Shown: positions 32,973 through 41,249 of the stretch, piece by piece
Numbering within the stretch: the stretch's first letter is position 1
How the letters are laid out: each line of letters opens with the position of its first letter
Assembly (NCBI GenBank): GCA_009930445.1
Contig: RZYD01000002.1
Span: forward strand, 1 to 41,249
Direction of reading: 5' to 3'
Length of the DNA stretch: 41,249 bases
Source: Bacteroidia bacterium
GTDB taxonomy: Bacteria; Bacteroidota; Bacteroidia; Bacteroidales; BM520
Program-made: the position numbers and the translations under genes
Notes under the pieces: generated by a model
What the model was told of the DNA's origin: nothing
The model's input: only the letters and a program-made list of their open reading frames with translations
The model's database searches: none

Positions 32973-34229
32973 ATGAAAAAACTGTACACTTTATTAACCT
33001 CATCTCTCCTTGTTGCAATAACATTTTTATCCCTGTCCGTATCCGCACAAAATACTTTTTACGGCAATATTTTCTATCACGGTGATCCTACCCAACCCAT
33101 ACCGGGTATTACAGTAAGTATGTCCAACCCGGATTTTTCGTTCACGGCGGAAGTGATAACGGATCAGGATGGATTTTTTACAATCAACAATATCCCCGCC
33201 GGAACTTTCACCGTTACCGCTGAAACCACCCTTTCTGCCGGAGGAATTGATCTGGCGGATGCCTATCTGGTCATGCTCCATCTTTTCAACCTCCTATCCC
33301 TCGATGACTACCAGGCTGCCGCGGCTGATGTGAATGCCAACGGGTTTATCGACTGGGGTGATTACTGGGATATCCTCATTGGCTGGATTATGTACAGCAA
33401 TCCCTTCCAAAATGATGAATGGCTATTTGATACACAAGAAATTACATTCCAGCCGGTTAAAGATGGCGGAACTACCATAGGCAGTGAACTGGGAGCCACT
33501 TGTACCGGGGATATAAACGGCACCTGGATTCCCGACGAAAAATCATCCGGAACGTACCTCCTCAATAATGAAACCGTTACAATTTTTCCGGGAGAAACCC
33601 GTGATATTACATTTACCGCCTCCAATACCCTTACCGTTGCCGGGCTGTATATTGGCATTCAATATAACCCTGCCGTACTAACAATTCAGGGCTATGAAAC
33701 CACGCCGGAAGCCATGGAATACAACACCATTGAAACACCGGGGCTGCTTGGCTTTCACTGGATGACTAACCCGCAGATGGAACTGCTCACGCTGAAAAAA
33801 AACGACCCGGTGATCACCCTCACCGTTACGGTTGCTGAAAATGCAACGCCTCAAACCATTACTTTTACCCTCGACGAGGAATCTAACTATATCAGCGCTT
33901 CGGGTAAAACACTAAAAAGCAACCCGCTTTTTGCACAATCACTGGAAGTACTAAAAAATGAAAATACAACCACGATCAATGAAACCAGCGACAGGGTTTC
34001 TCTCTATCCCAATCCCGCATCGGAATACTTAATTGTTGGGACACATAACCTAAACCAGAAAATTGTTATTCATGACATGACCGGAAAAACAGTATGTGAT
34101 GCCTCCCTGACAACACTACAAACGCGGTTAAACGTAAGCAGTTTTAAGCCGGGCTACTACTTTTATCAGATTATTAATAAGGATGACGGAACGATCGATC
34201 ATTCAGGGAAATTAGCCGTTACCCGATAA
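32973..34229 (+). CDS. T9SS-secreted protein with dockerin and cohesin-like domains (418 aa)
   Basis: The start at ATG 32973 gives a signal peptide MKKLYTLL...VSAQ; the upstream 19 codons lack support. Residues about 28-85 are a carboxypeptidase-regulatory-like beta domain (GNIFYHG, DGFFTINNIPAGTFTV). Residues about 90-142 are dockerin-like: one degenerate half and one full calcium loop, D119-V-N-A-N-G-F-I-D-W-G-D130. Residues about 200-300 resemble a cohesin (FPGETRDITFTASN, then YNPAVLTI). Residues 341-418 are a T9SS type A sorting domain (SLYPNPASEYLIV, FKPGYYFYQI). Secretion to the surface is expected. A terminator follows, so it is monocistronic. Regulation by the divergent sigma factor is suggested by the shared motif. 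Confidence 0.85.
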   Translation: MKKLYTLLTSSLLVAITFLSLSVSAQNTFYGNIFYHGDPTQPIPGITVSMSNPDFSFTAEVITDQDGFFTINNIPAGTFTVTAETTLSAGGIDLADAYLVMLHLFNLLSLDDYQAAAADVNANGFIDWGDYWDILIGWIMYSNPFQNDEWLFDTQEITFQPVKDGGTTIGSELGATCTGDINGTWIPDEKSSGTYLLNNETVTIFPGETRDITFTASNTLTVAGLYIGIQYNPAVLTIQGYETTPEAMEYNTIETPGLLGFHWMTNPQMELLTLKKNDPVITLTVTVAENATPQTITFTLDEESNYISASGKTLKSNPLFAQSLEVLKNENTTTINETSDRVSLYPNPASEYLIVGTHNLNQKIVIHDMTGKTVCDASLTTLQTRLNVSSFKPGYYFYQIINKDDGTIDHSGKLAVTR

Positions 34230-34275
34230 GCTGCTGTGGACAACAGCAATACATCGGTGTAACACCCTTTACAAT

Positions 34276-34315
34276 AAAAAAGGTTGTCAGAATTACTGGC
34301 GACCTTTTTCTTTTT
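34276..34315 (+). terminator. Intrinsic terminator after the dockerin protein gene
   Basis: AAAAAGGTTGTC pairs with GGCGACCTTTTT (G-U pairs allowed) around a loop of about 9 nt, ending in a T-rich tract. Confidence 0.85.
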
Positions 34316-34347
34316 GCTTAACCCACAGCCGGTAAAGGAATTATTCC

Positions 34348-34355
34348 TATTTTTG
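34348..34355 (+). promoter_or_regulatory. Promoter -7 element for the CHAT protease gene
   Basis: TATTTTTG matches TAnnTTTG, 39 nt before the ATG at 34395. The bases just before the ATG also read AGGTAATA, part of the motif found near the sigma gene. Confidence 0.45.
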
Positions 34356-34394
34356 TGTACGTAGGTTAGAGGTATGCAAGTGCTTTAGGTAATA

Positions 34395-37300
34395 ATGAAC
34401 AATCAACCCTTTTTCTTTATTCTCAGAAAACTAGTATTGATAGGAATCTTGTGGATAGGGCAAATAGCCGTTGCACAGGATAACATCAGTACCTATAATA
34501 TTCAGCAGCAAAGGAATTACGGACTTTCATATTTGAATCAGGATGATTTTGATCAGGCCTTTGTTGTTTATTCTCAGATGAAGAATTACGCCGAACAAAA
34601 CCACGATGAGGCATTACTTTTCGAAGCAAAGGCGGGTAAAACAATCGCAGCCTACCTGAACCAGGATCTTGAATTAGCCGATTCGCTGCAGCGTTGTACA
34701 TTAAAAGGAAGACACGCACCCCAACCCGGAAACGAAAACGCGTTGGCCTCGCTACATTATGTAAGGGCCGGGCTGGCGATAAAAAACAAAGCCTATACGG
34801 AAACCCTGCAACATTGTGACTCGGCGTTGTTTCTGGCCATAAACGCGGCAACACCCGACACCTCCCTCCTGGGAAGAATTTATAATCTTAGAGGTTTATG
34901 CTATTTTCGCCTCACGCAACATGAAAAGGCGCTTAATGACTATATAAACGCAAAAAAAACTGTCGCACAATTTTCAGTACTTAACCCGCTTCATAATGTA
35001 AAATACACACAAAACATAGCCATGGTTTATGCTTCGCAGCAAGATTACGACCAGGCCATCCCCTATTTTGATGAAACGCTGGCATTAAAACAGAAATACA
35101 AGCTACCACCAAGCCGAAGTGATATTAGTTACAACAACAATCTTGGAAGGGTATTTTTCAGCCGGAATGAATACGAAAGGGCTTCAAAACACTTTAACGA
35201 AGCCATCCGGATCACAATTACGCTATACGGCCCCGACCACGAATTACTTGGAGATGTATATCTGAATCAGGGCAATCTATATACACAAATTGCCGATTAC
35301 CCCAAAGCCCGCGAGTATTACAAAAAGGCGCTGACGCTGATCCGAAAATACCGTGGCCCAGGCGACCCTGCCTTCCGGATTCTGAATAATAATATTGCCT
35401 ACACCTATCAACGGCAGGAAGAAAACAGAACCGCGATCGGGTACTACAAAACCGCTATTCATGAAACCGATACCGACCTTAATACTTTAATTGCACTTCG
35501 AAATACGGGCCAGTGCTATTTCGGGATCAACAATACGGATAGTGCCGCGTATTATTTCAGGAAAGCAGTGGAACTTGCAGAGAGCCAACAGGAAGAGTTA
35601 CCGGAAGAATATGCACTTGCACTTCAGGATTACGGCCAGTTCCTTTTAGAGACCAATCAGCAGCAGGAAGGAATCCGGCTTCTCTTTAACAGCCTCACAC
35701 TCTTCACTGATAATAATACGGTTAACCGGAACAATGAAGCCTATATTCATTCTCTTTTAGGAAGCTACTATTCACGACACGACTCAACGCTTCCAACCGC
35801 GCTCCATCACTTTCAAAAAGCGCTTATCGCACAAGAAGAATCCTTTGAATCAATAAATTATAGAGATAACCCTGATATTCTTGAAACTGAATTACCCTAC
35901 GAATTACTGGGCATTCTGGCGAAAAAAGCAAATGTATTATATCAGCATTACAAGGTAACTAACGACCCGGAGTACCTGAACGCTGCTTCATCGGCCTATT
36001 CACTTTCCATAGCCTTAATCGACCGGCTCAAAAAAACCTATCGATACGACGAAAGCAAACTCTTTATTTCCGGGCAAAGCAACACCATCTTTCAACAGGC
36101 ATTACGGGTTGCGCATGATTTGTATACGCTTACCGGAAACGACACCAACCGTGAAAAAGCTTTTTATTATGCCGAAAAAACGAAATACTCCACTCTTCTC
36201 GAGGCTTACCGGGAGAACCTCCTAAGAAAAAATACCATCCCGGAAACCCTTTCAGAAAAACAGGCTACCTTACAAAAGTCACTCGAAAAAAATACAAGAA
36301 ATCTTTATATTTATCGACAAAATACAACGGTTGACCAAGAGATTATCGACAAATACAATGCAACAATTTTTGATCTAAACCGAACCATCGACCATTTAAA
36401 CGATTCGATCCGCACCAACTTTCCTGAATACTATTATGCCAACAGTTCACTCGCTGTAATTTCGATTGCCGACATTCAAAAAAAACTCCGGCGTAATCAG
36501 GTTCTTATGGAATACAGCCTGCAGGACTCCCTGCTCTTTATCTTTTTTATCAGTCAAAAAGAATTTCATCATACCATGGAAGTAATTGTTCCTGAATATA
36601 TTGATTCACTGCGACAATCCGTTATCTCCGCTGAATTGGGAAACTACACAGGAAAAGAATATACCCGTTTTATTCATGCTTCGCACTACCTGTATACCAA
36701 ATTCATCGCGCCATTCCATGATAAACTAAAAAATAAATCCATCATTCTGATTCCGGATTCCAAAGCAGGGTATATCCCATTCGACGCATTGATTACCACA
36801 AAACCAACCGCCGGGCGCATGGATTACCGGAATCTGAGCTACCTGATTAACACAAATACCATAAGTTACTCCTATTCATCGACGCTGCTATTTGAAAAAG
36901 AAACTAAACCCATATCTTTAAAAAAAATAAGGCTTCTTGCCTTTGCCCCCGATTATACACTGCTTCAAAATACACCGGTCAAGGATACCCTTCTGCATAC
37001 CCTTATGCCAATTCCCGGTGCCAGGGAGGAGGTCGAAGGAATTTGTACCCTATACAACTGCGTTGCCCTAACCGAAGAAATGGCTACGGAACACAACTTT
37101 AAACAAAAAGCACCAGATTATGATATTCTACATCTGGCCATGCATACGCTCATTGACGAAGAAAATCCAGCCTATTCAAGGATTATTTTTTCTCCCACAA
37201 AACAGGATTCCACCAGCGACGGCCTTCTATTTACCAGTGAGCTTTTCACCTTGTCGCTGAATGCACGAATGGCTGTTTTAAGTGCTTGTCAAACAGGAGA

Positions 37301-37658
37301 AGGAAAAATAAGGGAAGGGGAAGGAATTCTTTCGCTGGCCAGAGGCTTTTTCTATGCTGGTGTTCCCAGTGTAATCATGACCTTGTGGCCGGTCGACGAT
37401 ATCAGTAGTGCCACCATTATAAACGCGTTTTACCGGCAATTAAAAAAGGGCCACAGAAAAGATAAGGCGCTACGGCAAGCGAAACTCGACTTTCTGGCAG
37501 CCAGCGACCCCGTAAAATCCCATCCAAGGTTTTGGTCAGGATATATCTCCATCGGTGACCAAAACCCTGTGGTTGCCCCACTTTGGGCTATAGGGTATCT
37601 GGCGTTGGCACTGCTTGCTGCGGGTAGTCTCGGTTGGTTTCTTCTGAGAAAGAAATAA
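34395..37658 (+). CDS. Exported, membrane-anchored TPR-CHAT protease (1087 aa)
   Basis: An N-terminal signal-like segment (FFFILRKLVLIGILWIGQIAVAQ) is followed by about ten TPR repeats over residues about 30-480, a helical linker to about 690, and a CHAT domain (caspase-like, clan CD) from about 740 to 1055. The catalytic dyad is present: H917 in HLAMHT and C965 in VLSACQTGEG; the late RGFFYAGVPSVIMTLWPVDD motif also fits. Residues about 1063-1083 are a hydrophobic helix ending in RKK. Together the signal and tail suggest a periplasmic protease held in the inner membrane. The TPRs should bind a partner. It sits next to a sigma/TPR anti-sigma pair and a T9SS protein; a regulatory cleavage role is inferred and not shown. 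Confidence 0.85.
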   Translation: MNNQPFFFILRKLVLIGILWIGQIAVAQDNISTYNIQQQRNYGLSYLNQDDFDQAFVVYSQMKNYAEQNHDEALLFEAKAGKTIAAYLNQDLELADSLQRCTLKGRHAPQPGNENALASLHYVRAGLAIKNKAYTETLQHCDSALFLAINAATPDTSLLGRIYNLRGLCYFRLTQHEKALNDYINAKKTVAQFSVLNPLHNVKYTQNIAMVYASQQDYDQAIPYFDETLALKQKYKLPPSRSDISYNNNLGRVFFSRNEYERASKHFNEAIRITITLYGPDHELLGDVYLNQGNLYTQIADYPKAREYYKKALTLIRKYRGPGDPAFRILNNNIAYTYQRQEENRTAIGYYKTAIHETDTDLNTLIALRNTGQCYFGINNTDSAAYYFRKAVELAESQQEELPEEYALALQDYGQFLLETNQQQEGIRLLFNSLTLFTDNNTVNRNNEAYIHSLLGSYYSRHDSTLPTALHHFQKALIAQEESFESINYRDNPDILETELPYELLGILAKKANVLYQHYKVTNDPEYLNAASSAYSLSIALIDRLKKTYRYDESKLFISGQSNTIFQQALRVAHDLYTLTGNDTNREKAFYYAEKTKYSTLLEAYRENLLRKNTIPETLSEKQATLQKSLEKNTRNLYIYRQNTTVDQEIIDKYNATIFDLNRTIDHLNDSIRTNFPEYYYANSSLAVISIADIQKKLRRNQVLMEYSLQDSLLFIFFISQKEFHHTMEVIVPEYIDSLRQSVISAELGNYTGKEYTRFIHASHYLYTKFIAPFHDKLKNKSIILIPDSKAGYIPFDALITTKPTAGRMDYRNLSYLINTNTISYSYSSTLLFEKETKPISLKKIRLLAFAPDYTLLQNTPVKDTLLHTLMPIPGAREEVEGICTLYNCVALTEEMATEHNFKQKAPDYDILHLAMHTLIDEENPAYSRIIFSPTKQDSTSDGLLFTSELFTLSLNARMAVLSACQTGEGKIREGEGILSLARGFFYAGVPSVIMTLWPVDDISSATIINAFYRQLKKGHRKDKALRQAKLDFLAASDPVKSHPRFWSGYISIGDQNPVVAPLWAIGYLALALLAAGSLGWFLLRKK

Positions 37659-37699
37659 ATCATTTCTCGGCTGGATTCCGGTGACAAAAATTATTCGTG

Positions 37700-37707
37700 T
37701 ATTTTTG
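37700..37707 (+). promoter_or_regulatory. Promoter -7 element for mutS2
   Basis: TATTTTTG matches TAnnTTTG. It predicts a transcript starting near 37714, only a few nt before GTG 37720, and it lies inside the longer open frame that begins at 37681. This supports the later start. Confidence 0.5.
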
Positions 37708-37719
37708 CAGAAAAAAATT

Positions 37720-40179
37720 GTGATTTATCCCGAAAACTTTGAGGTAAAGACCGGATTCGACAAAATCCGCATCATGGTGGAAAACGCCTGTATCAGTGAC
37801 GCCGGAGTTGCCGCCACCCAACGCATGAAAGCTTCTTTCGTGTACGATACCTTACTGCATAAACTTCGGGAAACGGAAGAATTCCGGAAAATTCTTCTGT
37901 TCGGGGAACCTTTCCCCTCACAAGACTATTTTGACCTGACAGACGATTTGACAGCACTTAAGCTGCCAGGAACGTTCCCGGAGGTGGAGATGCTCGGTTT
38001 TTTTAAGGCCTCACTGCTTACTCTGGCGGGGATATCCCATTTTTTTTCATCCGAAGAAAAAAACGAGCGGTTCCCCTTACTCTCCCAATTGAGTAAAAAT
38101 TTATGGGTGGAGCCTGCCATCCTCCCAAAACTTGAAGGGTTAATCGACGAAAAAGGAATAATTCGGTCGAACGCATCAGAAAAACTCAGGGAGATCAGAA
38201 AAAAAATCGAGGGAAAACAAGCCGGAATAGGAAGCCGGATCCATAAAATCCTTGTGCAGGCCCGCCAGCAGGGATGGATAAAAGAAGATACAGAAGTCTC
38301 CATCAGAAATGGAAGGCCGGTTCTTCCTGTTCCCGCAACCCACAAAAGAAGAATTAAAGGATGGATTCATGATCAATCGGCAACCGGGCAGACGGTCTAC
38401 ATTGAGCCAGCAGAAATCTTTGAAATCAATAATGAGATCCGCGAACTCGAGCTCGATGAACGTAGGGAAATCATTCGGATATTGATTGCTTTCGGAGATT
38501 ATATCCGGCCTTATATCACAGGAATCATTCATGCTTACCGCTATTTGGGTGAATTTGATTTTATCCGGGCAAAAGCGAAAGTAGCCCTTGAAACTGCCAG
38601 CACAATGCCCATTCTCAGAAGGCGGCCTGTGATGAATATCCGCAATGCACGACATCCTCTTCTCTACCTTACCCTGAAAAAACAGCAACGTAAAGTCATT
38701 CCGCTCACACTAGAACTCTCTCATAACGAACGCATTCTTGTGATTTCCGGTCCGAATGCCGGCGGAAAATCAATTTGTCTGAAAACCATCGGCCTGCTTC
38801 AATATATGCTTCAATGTGGAATGCTAATTCCGGCCAATGAAAACTCTGAATTTGGAATATTCAGAAATATTCTCATTGATATCGGGGACGAACAATCACT
38901 TGAAAACGACCTGAGTACCTATACTTCCCACCTGCAGAACCTAAAGGTATTCCTTCGCAATGCCGACCGCCACACCCTTTTTTTAATCGATGAATTCGGC
39001 ACCGGAACTGAGCCAAATCTTGGTGGAGCAATCGCCGAATCCACGCTCGAAACACTCAACAACCTTAAAGCCTGGGGCGTGGTAACAACACACTATGCCA
39101 ACCTCAAACTCATGAGTGGAAAACATGAAGGTATTGTGAATGGTGCCATGCTTTTCGACAGCAAGAAGCTACAACCCCTATTTATGCTTCAAACAGGCAA
39201 ACCAGGAAGTTCGTTTGCCTTTGAAATGGCAAGAAAAATTGGGTTCCCGGAAGAAATTCTGGAACTGGCAGGGAAAAAAACAGGAAAAAAACAACTTGAT
39301 TTCGACCAGCAACTCCACCAAATGGAAATCGAAAAAAAAGACCTTACACAAAAACAGACCGAAGTTCAGCTGGCCGATGAATTACTGAAAGAAATTCTTG
39401 AAAAATATAAAACAAAAATCAAACTGCTCGAAGAACAACGAAAAAAGATACTTGAGGAGGCCCAACAAGAAGCCAAACAAATTATTGCCACAGCGAATTC
39501 ACGTATTGAGCATACCATAAAAGAAATCAGGGAAGTACAGGCAGAGAAGGAAAAAACAAAAACCCTGCGCAAAAAGCTAACCGCTGAGGCTGCCCAGAGC
39601 CAAAAAAAACACCACCAGCAATTCATCCGTTTAAAAGAAGAATTAAAAGAAATCACAGTTGAAACCGGGGAAGAAATCCCCGTCCTTTTGCCCAAAGCTG
39701 GGGAAATCTTCAAAAAAGGAGATGCGGTAAAAATCAAAGGGCAAAAAGAATCAGGAGTCATCACCTCCATCCGGGGTAAAAAAGCTACCATTGAGTTTGA
39801 AAATATGCGAATACGTGCCGAACTGGATACCCTGGAAAAAGCCGAGCCACACCAAAAAGGGAGCCGATCGGTCAGGCTTACAACGGCTGCCAGCGGAAAT
39901 ATTATTCACGATCTCACGCTAAAAACCGCCAATTTCAGAATCAGCATTGATGTAAGAGGCCAAAGAGCAGAAGAAGCCCTTTCAACCCTTGAAAAATATA
40001 TTGATGACGCCCTGTTATTGCGCATTCCGGAGATAAAAATCCTGCATGGTAAGGGAAACGGAATACTTCGGGAAGCCATCCGCAATTTTCTAAAATCCAT
40101 GCCGGAAGTACAGAATTATAAAGACGAGGATCTGGAAAGAGGAGGCTCAGGCATCACGACTGTCCGTCTTCGTCTGTAA
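37720..40179 (+). CDS. mutS2: MutS2 family ATPase / Smr endonuclease
   Basis: The frame opens at GTG 37681, but GTG 37720 gives the family-like N-terminus VIYPENFE and follows a -7 element, so it is chosen (819 residues). Order: helical clamp-like region, ATPase with Walker A G344-P-N-A-G-G-K-S351, the segment GDEQSLENDLSTYTSH, Walker B ending D424-E425, TTHY switch, a long Lys/Glu/Gln coiled coil (about 520-655), a KOW-like segment (KGDAVKIKGQ) and the C-terminal Smr domain with DVRGQRAEEA and HGKGNGILREAIR. The mismatch-reading MutS domain I is absent. Family members split collided ribosomes or suppress recombination. Its last 33 nt overlap the convergent YjbR-like gene. Confidence 0.93.
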   Translation: MIYPENFEVKTGFDKIRIMVENACISDAGVAATQRMKASFVYDTLLHKLRETEEFRKILLFGEPFPSQDYFDLTDDLTALKLPGTFPEVEMLGFFKASLLTLAGISHFFSSEEKNERFPLLSQLSKNLWVEPAILPKLEGLIDEKGIIRSNASEKLREIRKKIEGKQAGIGSRIHKILVQARQQGWIKEDTEVSIRNGRPVLPVPATHKRRIKGWIHDQSATGQTVYIEPAEIFEINNEIRELELDERREIIRILIAFGDYIRPYITGIIHAYRYLGEFDFIRAKAKVALETASTMPILRRRPVMNIRNARHPLLYLTLKKQQRKVIPLTLELSHNERILVISGPNAGGKSICLKTIGLLQYMLQCGMLIPANENSEFGIFRNILIDIGDEQSLENDLSTYTSHLQNLKVFLRNADRHTLFLIDEFGTGTEPNLGGAIAESTLETLNNLKAWGVVTTHYANLKLMSGKHEGIVNGAMLFDSKKLQPLFMLQTGKPGSSFAFEMARKIGFPEEILELAGKKTGKKQLDFDQQLHQMEIEKKDLTQKQTEVQLADELLKEILEKYKTKIKLLEEQRKKILEEAQQEAKQIIATANSRIEHTIKEIREVQAEKEKTKTLRKKLTAEAAQSQKKHHQQFIRLKEELKEITVETGEEIPVLLPKAGEIFKKGDAVKIKGQKESGVITSIRGKKATIEFENMRIRAELDTLEKAEPHQKGSRSVRLTTAASGNIIHDLTLKTANFRISIDVRGQRAEEALSTLEKYIDDALLLRIPEIKILHGKGNGILREAIRNFLKSMPEVQNYKDEDLERGGSGITTVRLRL

Positions 40180-40518
40180 TTCCTGCCGAAGTGCATAGGG
40201 CAATCGCTCCACAATCAGCGCATACGAATCGTCAATCCATTGGTATAATTCGGCATCAGCTATTGAACCATCAACCACAATCGTATTCCAATGCACCTTA
40301 TTCATATGGTATCCGGGTTGAACCGCCGGGTATTGTTCACGTAAGGCCTGCGCTTTCTGAGGATCACACTTCAGGGCCAATTTAAAATCATCTTCGGTAT
40401 CCGTTAGGGCAAACATTTTCCCCATCACTTTAAAAACCAGAGTCGTTTCATCGAAGGGAAAACACTCACTCACAGCGGGTTTTGCCAGACAATAATCTCT
40501 AAATTCTTCAATATTCAT
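40147..40518 (-). CDS. MmcQ/YjbR family protein
   Basis: This 123-residue protein has the family features: N-terminal MNIEEFRDYCLAKP, FPFDETTLVFKVMGKMFAL, a KCDP segment, GYHMNKVHWNTI and a C-terminal DDSYALIVERLP. The fold is a small double-wing module of the CyaY-like DNA-binding type; the role is unknown. The end overlaps mutS2 on the other strand by 33 nt. A -7 element lies 25 nt before its start. Confidence 0.9.
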   Translation of the reverse strand: MNIEEFRDYCLAKPAVSECFPFDETTLVFKVMGKMFALTDTEDDFKLALKCDPQKAQALREQYPAVQPGYHMNKVHWNTIVVDGSIADAELYQWIDDSYALIVERLPYALRQELQTKTDSRDA

Positions 40519-40542
40519 ACAAACGATATTTGGTTACAGCTA

Positions 40543-40550
40543 CAAAGATA
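40543..40550 (-). promoter_or_regulatory. Promoter -7 element for the YjbR-like gene
   Basis: On the minus strand the sequence reads TATCTTTG, an exact TAnnTTTG match, 25 nt before ATG 40518. The nearest TTTG upstream is 25 nt away, more than the usual 19-21. Confidence 0.5.
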
Positions 40551-40604
40551 AGCAAGACGGTGTAGTTAACCACCCCAAAAAGCAGTGCGTAAAACTAAAA
40601 TACG

Positions 40605-40612
40605 TATCTTTG
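40605..40612 (+). promoter_or_regulatory. Promoter -7 element for the acyl-CoA carboxylase gene
   Basis: TATCTTTG matches TAnnTTTG, 26 nt before ATG 40639. It mirrors the element of the divergent YjbR-like gene 55 nt away. Confidence 0.5.
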
Positions 40613-40638
40613 CCTTACTTTGGTAAAAAGTGTTTATT

Positions 40639-41249
40639 ATGGACGAAACAAACAACACAAACACAAACCCTAAGCAACGAAATTCTGAACTCAGCAAGTC
40701 GAAAAACATACTTAAGTTACGAAAAAAAATTGCATTACAGGGAGGCGGCACTCAAGCAATTGAGAAGCAAAAGGCCATTGGAAAAATGACAGCAAGGGAA
40801 AGGATACTTGCCCTGGTTGACCCTAACTCATTCCATGAATATGACCTTTTCGTGCAGCATGCCGGAAGGGATTTCGATATGGATAAAAAGTTTCTTCCCG
40901 GAGATGGAGTCATCACGGGAACAGGAACCATAAATAACCACCCGGTATGTATCTTTGCTCAGGATTTTACAGTTGCAGGCGGATCGCTGGGTTATATGCA
41001 TGCCAAGAAGATTACAAAAATCATGGATCATGCCATGAAACTGCAGGTTCCACTAATTGGGATTAACGATTCAGGGGGAGCAAGGATTCAGGAAGGAGTT
41101 AATTCTCTGGCTGGTTATGGTGAAATTTTCTACCGTAACACTCAGGCTTCCGGAGTCATCCCTCAAATTTCAGTAATACTCGGCCCCTGCGCTGGCGGTG
41201 CAGTATACAGCCCTGCCCTGACTGACTTTGTCTTCGTGGTAGATAAGAT
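40639..41249 (+). CDS. Acyl-CoA carboxylase beta subunit (propionyl-CoA carboxylase / methylmalonyl-CoA decarboxylase alpha type), partial
   Basis: The frame is open from ATG 40639 to the window end (203 codons; the family is usually about 510-520 residues), so the C-terminal half is missing. Visible family features are QGGG with KMTARERI near residues 35-55, GDGVITGTGTI, VFAQDFTV-like CIFAQDFTVAGGSLG, and INDSGGARIQEGVNSLAGYGEIF, followed by GPCAGGAVYSPALTDFV, which form the acyl-CoA oxyanion holes. The enzyme moves carboxyl groups between biotin and propionyl-CoA. Whether it works as a carboxylase or as a sodium-pumping decarboxylase cannot be told without the downstream genes. Confidence 0.92.
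   Translation, partial: MDETNNTNTNPKQRNSELSKSKNILKLRKKIALQGGGTQAIEKQKAIGKMTARERILALVDPNSFHEYDLFVQHAGRDFDMDKKFLPGDGVITGTGTINNHPVCIFAQDFTVAGGSLGYMHAKKITKIMDHAMKLQVPLIGINDSGGARIQEGVNSLAGYGEIFYRNTQASGVIPQISVILGPCAGGAVYSPALTDFVFVVDK

Noticed and set aside
34395..37658. A type III-E CRISPR (Craspase) component, because of the TPR-CHAT architecture near a sigma factor.
   Set aside because: There is no gRAMP/Cas7-11 gene, Cas1 or repeat array, and this CHAT protein has an export signal and a membrane anchor.

Overview
The window looks like chromosomal DNA of a Bacteroidota (Bacteroidetes) bacterium, probably an anaerobic or fermentative member of the Bacteroidia (Bacteroidales/Marinilabiliales type). 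The evidence is three proteins with type IX secretion (T9SS) C-terminal sorting domains, repeated promoter -7 elements of the Bacteroidetes form TAnnTTTG, a single-chain pyruvate:ferredoxin oxidoreductase, a single-chain iron-sulfur serine dehydratase, and an acyl-CoA carboxylase beta subunit. No RNA gene, transposon, phage gene or CRISPR array was seen.

Region 1 (1-19557, minus strand) is one long operon of seven genes, all about envelope or surface functions, led by a consensus promoter near 19527-19557. In order of transcription: a 2492-residue beta-helix adhesin-like protein with about 45 GGA-type repeats and a T9SS sorting domain; a 581-residue Ig/PKD-like protein with a T9SS sorting domain; a 527-residue outer-membrane beta-barrel protein; a 387-residue Ig/PKD protein without a sorting domain; an 829-residue barrel protein with an extra C-terminal region; an 834-residue exported SH3-like plus von Willebrand A protein that resembles TssR; and an ABC ATPase fused through a long linker to a membrane helix and a periplasmic domain, cut by the window edge. 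I know of no described system with this set, so this is the best candidate here for something new.

Region 2 (19843-31297) is mostly housekeeping: an OmpA-like/TPR lipoprotein, a deoxynucleoside kinase and FolK pair, SppA signal peptide peptidase, 5-formyltetrahydrofolate cyclo-ligase, an e(P4)-type acid phosphatase lipoprotein, NifJ-type pyruvate oxidoreductase and L-serine dehydratase. The last two link serine to pyruvate to acetyl-CoA and reduced ferredoxin.

Region 3 (31276-37658) is a regulatory and surface cluster. An ECF sigma factor overlaps a membrane-anchored TPR protein that is probably its anti-sigma factor. Divergent from them is a secreted dockerin/cohesin-like T9SS protein, followed by a TPR-CHAT protease that appears to be exported and anchored by its C-terminal helix. 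The two divergent transcripts share an exact 12-bp motif with a second conserved block at the same spacing.

Region 4 (37700-41249) holds MutS2, an MmcQ/YjbR-family protein and the start of an acyl-CoA carboxylase beta subunit.
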